The notes under the pieces: model-generated | What the model was told of the DNA's origin: nothing | Databases searched by the model: none | The model's input: only the letters and a program-made list of their open reading frames with translations | Shown: piece after piece, positions 59,296 through 64,000 of the stretch | Layout of the letters: each line of letters starts with the position of its first letter | How positions within the stretch are numbered: the stretch's first letter is position 1 | Made by a program: the position numbers and the translations under genes | Origin: Amorphus sp040750475 | GTDB lineage: Bacteria > Pseudomonadota > Alphaproteobacteria > Rhizobiales > Amorphaceae | Direction: 5' to 3' | NCBI RefSeq assembly: GCF_040750475.1 | Contig: NZ_JABJVY010000004.1 | Location: forward strand, 62,001 to 126,000 | Length of the DNA stretch: 64,000 nt

Positions 59296-59718
59296 ATGAG
59301 CGAAAATCACGGAAAAGTTAGCAAGAGCGATGCCGAATGGCGCGCCGAGCTGACGCCCGAGCAATACGAGATCACGCGCAATCACGGTACGGAGCGGGCC
59401 TTCACCGGTCCCCATCTCGAAGAAAAGCGGCCGGGCATCTTCCACTGCGTGTGCTGCGATGCGCCGCTGTTTCGCACCGAGACCAAATTTGAATCCGGCA
59501 GCGGCTGGCCGAGCTTTTTCCAGCCGATCACGCCGGATGCGGTCACGCTGCACGAGGATCGGTCCTATGGAATGACGCGGGTCGAGGTGCGCTGCTCCAA
59601 CTGCGACGCCCATCTCGGCCACGTGTTTCCCGATGGTCCGCAACCGTCCGGCGACCGCTACTGCATGAACGGCCTTGCGATGACGTTTGCCCCGGACGCG
59701 GGCTCCGACAATGGCTGA
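59296..59718 (+). CDS. msrB: Peptide-methionine (R)-S-oxide reductase
   Basis: A 140-residue repair enzyme. Zinc-binding C51/C54 and C100/C103, the substrate loop ESGSGWPSFFQPI and the catalytic RYCMNGLAM (C123) are intact. Overlaps the oligopeptidase gene by 8 bases; the two are probably co-transcribed. Confidence 0.96.
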   Translation: MSENHGKVSKSDAEWRAELTPEQYEITRNHGTERAFTGPHLEEKRPGIFHCVCCDAPLFRTETKFESGSGWPSFFQPITPDAVTLHEDRSYGMTRVEVRCSNCDAHLGHVFPDGPQPSGDRYCMNGLAMTFAPDAGSDNG

Positions 59719-61828
59719 CGCGATCGAGACGGTTTCGCTTCATCCTCCGAAGGCCCACGCCGAGCCGACGCACCGCACGGTGCACGGTGTGGAGCTGGTC
59801 GACCCGTATGCCTGGCTGCGCGACGAGAAGTGGCGCGAGGTGATGCGCGATCCGAGCGTGCTCTCCGACGACATCCGCGCCTATCTCGACGCCGAAAACC
59901 AGTATGCCGAACGCATGATGGCGCCGACGGAGGCGCTGCAGACGGCGCTGTTCGCCGAGCTGAAAGGGCGGATCAAGGAGGACGATTCCACCGTCCCCTC
60001 CCCCGACGGTCCTTATGCTTACGGCGTGCGCTTCGTCGAAGGGGCCGAGCATCCGCTGGTCGTGCGCACCCCGCGCGACGGCGGTGACGAGACCGTGCTC
60101 CTGGACGCCAACAAGGAGGCCGAAGGCAAGGGCTATTTCCGGCTCGGCGGGGTGGAGCACTCCACCGATCACCGTCTGCTCGCTTGGGCGGCCGACGAAA
60201 CCGGCGGCGAGATGTTCACCCTCCACATCCGCGATCTCGCCACCGGCGCGGACTTGGACGAGCGCATTGAGCACACCTCGGGCGGCTCCGCCTGGGCGGC
60301 CGACGGCCAGACGCTGTTCTATGTGCAGCTCGACGACAATCATCGCCCGGCCCGTGTGTTCCGGCATCGGGTGGGCACGCCGGCAAGCGACGACGTGCTG
60401 GTCTACGAAGAGCCGGACCCCGGCTTCTTCGTCGGCGTCGGTCGCACTTTGTCGGATCGGTTCGTGGTGATCGACACCCACGACCACGAGACCTCCGAAG
60501 TCCACCTGATCGACGCCACAGCGCCCGAGGGCGCACTGAAGCTGATCGCGCCGCGCGTCACCGAACAGGAATACGACATCGACGACCACGGCGACCGGCT
60601 CTATATCCTGACGAATGCCGACGGCGCGGAAGATTTTCGGATCGTGACCGCACCGCTCGACCGGCCGGACCGGGAGAACTGGCAGGAGTTGGTGCCCCAT
60701 GTGGAGGGGCGGCTGATCCTGTCGATGGTGGTGTTTTCCGGCCATCTGGTGCGGCTGGAGCGCGAAGATGGCCTGCCGAGGATCATCGTCCGCGATCTCG
60801 CCACCGGCGACGAGCATGCGATCGCCTTCGACGAGGAGGCCTACAGCCTCGGCCTGGTCGGCGGCTACGAGTTCGACACCACCACGCTGCGCTTTACCTA
60901 TTCCTCCATGACGACGCCGGCGCGGGTCTACGACTACGACATGGTGACGCGCGAACGCATGCTCAGAAAGGAACAGGAGGTTCCCACCGGCCACGATCCG
61001 GCGAATTACGTCACCCGGCGCCTGCACTTCAAGGCGCCGGACGGCGAGGAGGTGCCGGTTTCGATCCTGTACCGCCGCGATACGTCGATCGACGGCACAG
61101 CGCCTTGCCTGCTCTATGGCTATGGTTCCTACGGCATCACGATTCCGGCGAGTTTTTCCACCAATGCGCTTTCGCTGGTCGACCGGGGCTTCGTCCATGC
61201 CGTCGCCCACATTCGCGGCGGCCGGGACAAGGGCTACCACTGGTACCGGGACGGACGGCGGGAGAAGAAGGAAAACACCTTCACCGACTTCGTCGCAGTC
61301 GCCGAAGGCATCGTCGCCGACGGCTGGGTTGCTTCGGACAAGATCGTGGCCCAGGGGGGCTCCGCCGGCGGCATGCTGATGGGCGCGATCGCCAACATGG
61401 CGCCGGAGCGCTTCCGCGGCATCGTGGCCGAGGTCCCGTTCGTGGACGTGCTCAACACCATGCTCGACCCGACTCTGCCACTCACTCCGCCGGAATGGCC
61501 GGAATGGGGAAATCCGATCGAGGACGAGGCGGCGTTCCACCGCATCCGCGGCTACAGCCCCTACGACAACGTGGCCGCCAAGACCTATCCGGCCTTGTTG
61601 GTGCTGGCCGGCGTCACCGACCCGCGAGTGACCTATTGGGAACCGGCGAAATGGGTCGCGCGGCTGAGGGCGACGGCGGCAGGCGAACCGCTGATCGTGT
61701 TCAAAACCAACATGGACGCCGGCCATGGCGGTGCCTCCGGCCGCTTCAAGCGGCTGGAAGAGGTCGCACTGATCCAGGCCTTCGCCCTGTCGGTCACCGG
61801 CACCGTCAAGGAGCGCCTTGGCGGATAA
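59711..61828 (+). CDS. Prolyl oligopeptidase family serine peptidase (oligopeptidase B-like)
   Basis: A 705-residue S9 peptidase: beta-propeller in the first ~430 residues (PYAWLRDEKWREVM near the N-terminus) and an alpha/beta hydrolase domain (YGYGSYGITIPASFSTNALS, VAHIRGGRDKGYHWYRDGRR, and QGGSAGGMLMGAIANM with the catalytic serine; TNMDAGHGGASGRF with the histidine). Its arginine-specific oligopeptidase B relatives cut short basic peptides. Start ATG 59711. Confidence 0.92.
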   Translation: MADAIETVSLHPPKAHAEPTHRTVHGVELVDPYAWLRDEKWREVMRDPSVLSDDIRAYLDAENQYAERMMAPTEALQTALFAELKGRIKEDDSTVPSPDGPYAYGVRFVEGAEHPLVVRTPRDGGDETVLLDANKEAEGKGYFRLGGVEHSTDHRLLAWAADETGGEMFTLHIRDLATGADLDERIEHTSGGSAWAADGQTLFYVQLDDNHRPARVFRHRVGTPASDDVLVYEEPDPGFFVGVGRTLSDRFVVIDTHDHETSEVHLIDATAPEGALKLIAPRVTEQEYDIDDHGDRLYILTNADGAEDFRIVTAPLDRPDRENWQELVPHVEGRLILSMVVFSGHLVRLEREDGLPRIIVRDLATGDEHAIAFDEEAYSLGLVGGYEFDTTTLRFTYSSMTTPARVYDYDMVTRERMLRKEQEVPTGHDPANYVTRRLHFKAPDGEEVPVSILYRRDTSIDGTAPCLLYGYGSYGITIPASFSTNALSLVDRGFVHAVAHIRGGRDKGYHWYRDGRREKKENTFTDFVAVAEGIVADGWVASDKIVAQGGSAGGMLMGAIANMAPERFRGIVAEVPFVDVLNTMLDPTLPLTPPEWPEWGNPIEDEAAFHRIRGYSPYDNVAAKTYPALLVLAGVTDPRVTYWEPAKWVARLRATAAGEPLIVFKTNMDAGHGGASGRFKRLEEVALIQAFALSVTGTVKERLGG

Positions 61829-61844
61829 TCCCCGCCGACGGGCG

Positions 61845-62249
61845 CTATCCGTCCGCTGTCGAAAATGCTCCGCGCCCGATCGCGTAAACGGTTCCGTCTT
61901 CCCCGCGCACCGTGACATCGGCGACCCCGATGCCACGGCCGATCCGGCGCGGCACGGCGTCGGCGTAAAGATCGCAACGCACCGGCGATTTGAGATAGTC
62001 GACCCGCAGATCGACGGTTGGCGTCGGTCGGCCCTTCACCGCGGAACACACCATCGTGCCGGCCACATCGATCAAGCTGGCGATGACGCCGCCATGGTAG
62101 GCACCGACCTTCTTGAACAGCGTGTAGCCCTCATCGAACGGCAGTTTCAGCGTCAGTGCGCCATCCGCCTCCAGCGCCACCGCCTCGACCTTCAGCGTCT
62201 TGTGAAACTCCGCCTGGGAGAGCAGCCCGGAAAGCTCGTCTAGAGTCAT
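61845..62249 (-). CDS. PaaI-family thioesterase
   Basis: A 134-residue hotdog-fold protein (AYHGGVIASLIDVAGTMVCS, TVDLRVDYLKSPVRCDLYAD, RRIGRGIGVADVTVRGEDG), hydrolysing acyl-CoA thioesters. It shares its strand with the TRAP genes and starts 8 bases after dctM, so it is in the same transcript. Confidence 0.9.
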   Translation of the reverse strand: MTLDELSGLLSQAEFHKTLKVEAVALEADGALTLKLPFDEGYTLFKKVGAYHGGVIASLIDVAGTMVCSAVKGRPTPTVDLRVDYLKSPVRCDLYADAVPRRIGRGIGVADVTVRGEDGTVYAIGRGAFSTADG

Positions 62250-62257
62250 GTCTTGCC

Positions 62258-63553
62258 TCACAAAATAAGTCCCGGCAGCCAAAGCGTCAGCGCCGGGAAC
62301 AGAAACAGGAGGGTCATCACCACCGCTTCGGCGGCGAGGAACCAGGTAACGCCGCGGAAGATGGTGGTCAGACCGATCTCGGGCGGGGCGACGGATTTCG
62401 CCGCGAACACGTTGAGGCCGACCGGCGGCGTGACCAGCCCGATCTCGATGAACTTAACGATGATGATGCCCATCCAGATCAGGTCGAAGCCGAGCCGCTC
62501 GAACGCCGGCAACAGCACGGCGACCGACAAAAGCATCACGCCGAACGGATCCAGCACCATTCCCAGCAACACGAACAGCAGCGCGGAGCCGAGCACCAGC
62601 AGGACCGGCGACACCGACCAGGCCTCGACCAGATCGGCGAGCGCATTCGGCAGCCCGGTAAGCGCCATCGTCCGCGTCAGCATGAAGGCGCCGATCGCCA
62701 CGAACAGGATCGCGGCGGTCTGGCGGGCGGCATCGCCCAGCGCGGCCGCGAGCTCCCGCCAGCCGAATCCGCGCTGACAGAAGGCGAGCGCAATCGCCAC
62801 CAACGCACCGACCGCACCAGCCTCTCCGGGGCTGAAAATGCCGCCATAGATGCCGCCCAGAATGGTGACCGCGATCACCGGAAAGGCGGCAACGCTCCAG
62901 CCCACCGGCTCGCGGGATATCTCCTCGTTTCGGGGTGCAAGCTCGGGATTGGCCCGCACCCTCAGGAAGATCATCAGCGCATAGGCGAGAGCCGTGAGCA
63001 GTCCCGGCAGGATGCCCGCAAAGAACAGCTTGGCCACGGACTGTTCCGCCAAGATGCCGTAGACGATCAAAGGGATCGACGGCGGAATCAGCGCCGCCAA
63101 AGTGCCGGCGCAGGCGGTCGTCGCGGTGGCAAGGCCCGGATCGTAGCCGGAGCGGAGCATCTGGGGCGTTGCCATCCGGCCAAGCGCTACCGTGGTGGCC
63201 AAGCTCGATCCAGAGGCTGCCCCAAAAGCGGCGCCGGCGAAATTGGTGGCGATCGCAAGCCCGCCCGGCAAGCGCCGGAGGCCTCGTTCGGCCAGTAGCA
63301 GCAGGCCGTCAGCCATGCGCGAGCGGGTGATCACCGCGCCCATGGCCAGGAACATCGGAACCGCTGCGAATTCCCAGCTTGCGGCGAACTCGTAGGGCAC
63401 GCGCGTCATCAGGCTGATCGCCGCCGAAAGCGGTAGGATCGAGGCCGCGCCGCCGAACGCAGCAAGGCCAAGGGCGAGCCCCACCGGGATCCGCAGCAGG
63501 ATCATGACGAGGGCCGCGGCGAGAGCGGCGCCGCCAATTTCCAAGGGCGTCAT
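62258..63553 (-). CDS. TRAP transporter large permease subunit
   Basis: A 431-residue DctM-family membrane protein with about 12 helices (PLEIGGAALAAALVMILLRI, GAAFGAASGSSLATTVALGR, ALIPPSIPLIVYGILAEQSV, IGLVTPPVGLNVFAAKSVAP). With the small subunit and a binding protein outside the window it imports organic acids, perhaps carboxylates. ATGA overlap with the small subunit gene. Confidence 0.94.
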   Translation of the reverse strand: MTPLEIGGAALAAALVMILLRIPVGLALGLAAFGGAASILPLSAAISLMTRVPYEFAASWEFAAVPMFLAMGAVITRSRMADGLLLLAERGLRRLPGGLAIATNFAGAAFGAASGSSLATTVALGRMATPQMLRSGYDPGLATATTACAGTLAALIPPSIPLIVYGILAEQSVAKLFFAGILPGLLTALAYALMIFLRVRANPELAPRNEEISREPVGWSVAAFPVIAVTILGGIYGGIFSPGEAGAVGALVAIALAFCQRGFGWRELAAALGDAARQTAAILFVAIGAFMLTRTMALTGLPNALADLVEAWSVSPVLLVLGSALLFVLLGMVLDPFGVMLLSVAVLLPAFERLGFDLIWMGIIIVKFIEIGLVTPPVGLNVFAAKSVAPPEIGLTTIFRGVTWFLAAEAVVMTLLFLFPALTLWLPGLIL

Positions 63554-64000
63554 GGCCTGGCCACCCGGAACGCACGCGCCAAGGCGGCGACGGCCAGCAA
63601 CGCAAAGCCGACGGCGACCATGATGTGCCCCGGCCAAGAGGGGAGCACCAGTCCCTCCAGCTCGATCCGTTTGCCGATCTTGATCGCGTGAACGGCCTGC
63701 CCGCCGGTGTACCAGGCGAGCGCCACGGCCGCCGCTGCCATCACGAGCTGGCTCAGTTGATCGAAACGGCGCCGCATGGCCGGGGTCAACGCCTTGTCGA
63801 TCAGATCCACACGGATCTCCTCGCCGCGAAGCTGAACCGCAGCGAGCGCGCCAAACACCACCAGCGGCATGTAGATCTCCGCCACGATCTCCACCGTTCC
63901 GCCAAGTGGGTGGCCAAATGCGGTGCGCAGGACGATATCGGCGCCCAAATGCAGCATCATCGCCGCAAGCGCCGCCATCGCCACGCCTTCGCCAAGGCGG
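63550..64000 (-). CDS. TRAP transporter small permease subunit (partial, 5' end outside window)
   Basis: A DctQ-family protein. The visible part has four hydrophobic segments (including GGTVEIVAEIYMPLVVFGAL and IMVAVGFALLAVAALARAFR) and the conserved AFGHPLGG and EEIRVDLIDKALTP. The reading frame is still open at the right edge (residues RLGEGV continue upstream), so the true start lies beyond it. Confidence 0.9.
   Translation of the reverse strand, partial: RLGEGVAMAALAAMMLHLGADIVLRTAFGHPLGGTVEIVAEIYMPLVVFGALAAVQLRGEEIRVDLIDKALTPAMRRRFDQLSQLVMAAAAVALAWYTGGQAVHAIKIGKRIELEGLVLPSWPGHIMVAVGFALLAVAALARAFRVARP

Overview
The window is GC-rich, densely coded DNA from an alphaproteobacterium, most probably of the order Hyphomicrobiales (Rhizobiales). 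Supporting markers are a MucR/Ros zinc-finger regulator, a 5-aminolevulinate synthase (C4 heme pathway), the three-gene pntAA-pntAB-pntB transhydrogenase beside an aa3-oxidase subunit IV gene, the DUF1491, DUF5330 and DUF6456 families, and dispersed palindromic repeats. I cannot name genus or species.

Layout. 1-2903: a PhoP/PhoQ-like two-component operon with a PepSY-like periplasmic protein, plus the start of a surface lipoprotein that runs off the left edge. 3033-20730: a complete gene-transfer-agent (GTA)-type cluster on the minus strand, running from a small-terminase-like gene through terminase, portal, protease, capsid, connectors, tail tube, tape measure, baseplate hub genes and the large host-specificity protein, then a tail-collar protein, an endolysin and a nested Rz/Rz1 spanin pair. 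No integrase, repressor or replication gene is present. A secreted protein of unknown role sits inside the head-tail block. 20755-21420: the leader of the cluster, with a good sigma70-type promoter, a structured RNA, two consecutive intrinsic-terminator hairpins in front of the first gene, and further upstream a tRNA-like fold. 21459-23707: a small accessory zone with a GIY-YIG-like protein, a HicA-like/HTH pair and a HigBA toxin-antitoxin module. 23738-28814: mixed housekeeping genes.

27303-38765: fatty-acid or aromatic acyl-CoA enzymes (3-hydroxyacyl-CoA dehydrogenase, enoyl-CoA hydratase), hemA, a lytic transglycosylase, the glycolate oxidase genes glcDEF and a divergent LysR regulator. 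38927-42471: oxidase subunit IV and transhydrogenase. 42711-52087: an uncharacterised secreted protein, a quinone-reductase-like flavoprotein, a sarcosine/dimethylglycine dehydrogenase-like enzyme, DUF1194, SufE, a DnaA-like HTH gene with DUF6456, and mucR. 53055-59002: the mnhABCDEFG Na+/H+ antiporter operon. 59296-64000: msrB, a prolyl oligopeptidase, a thioesterase and a TRAP transporter pair that runs off the right edge.

Two signals stand out. First, the GTA cluster carries its lysis genes on the same strand immediately downstream and starts behind a promoter, structured leader and double terminator, which suggests attenuation or antitermination control, or an independent small RNA. Second, a family of palindromes with a conserved apical loop and covarying stems begins exactly at the stop codon of at least five unrelated genes (histidine kinase, 3-hydroxyacyl-CoA dehydrogenase, a secreted protein, pntB, mnhG), twice expanded into tandem arrays.
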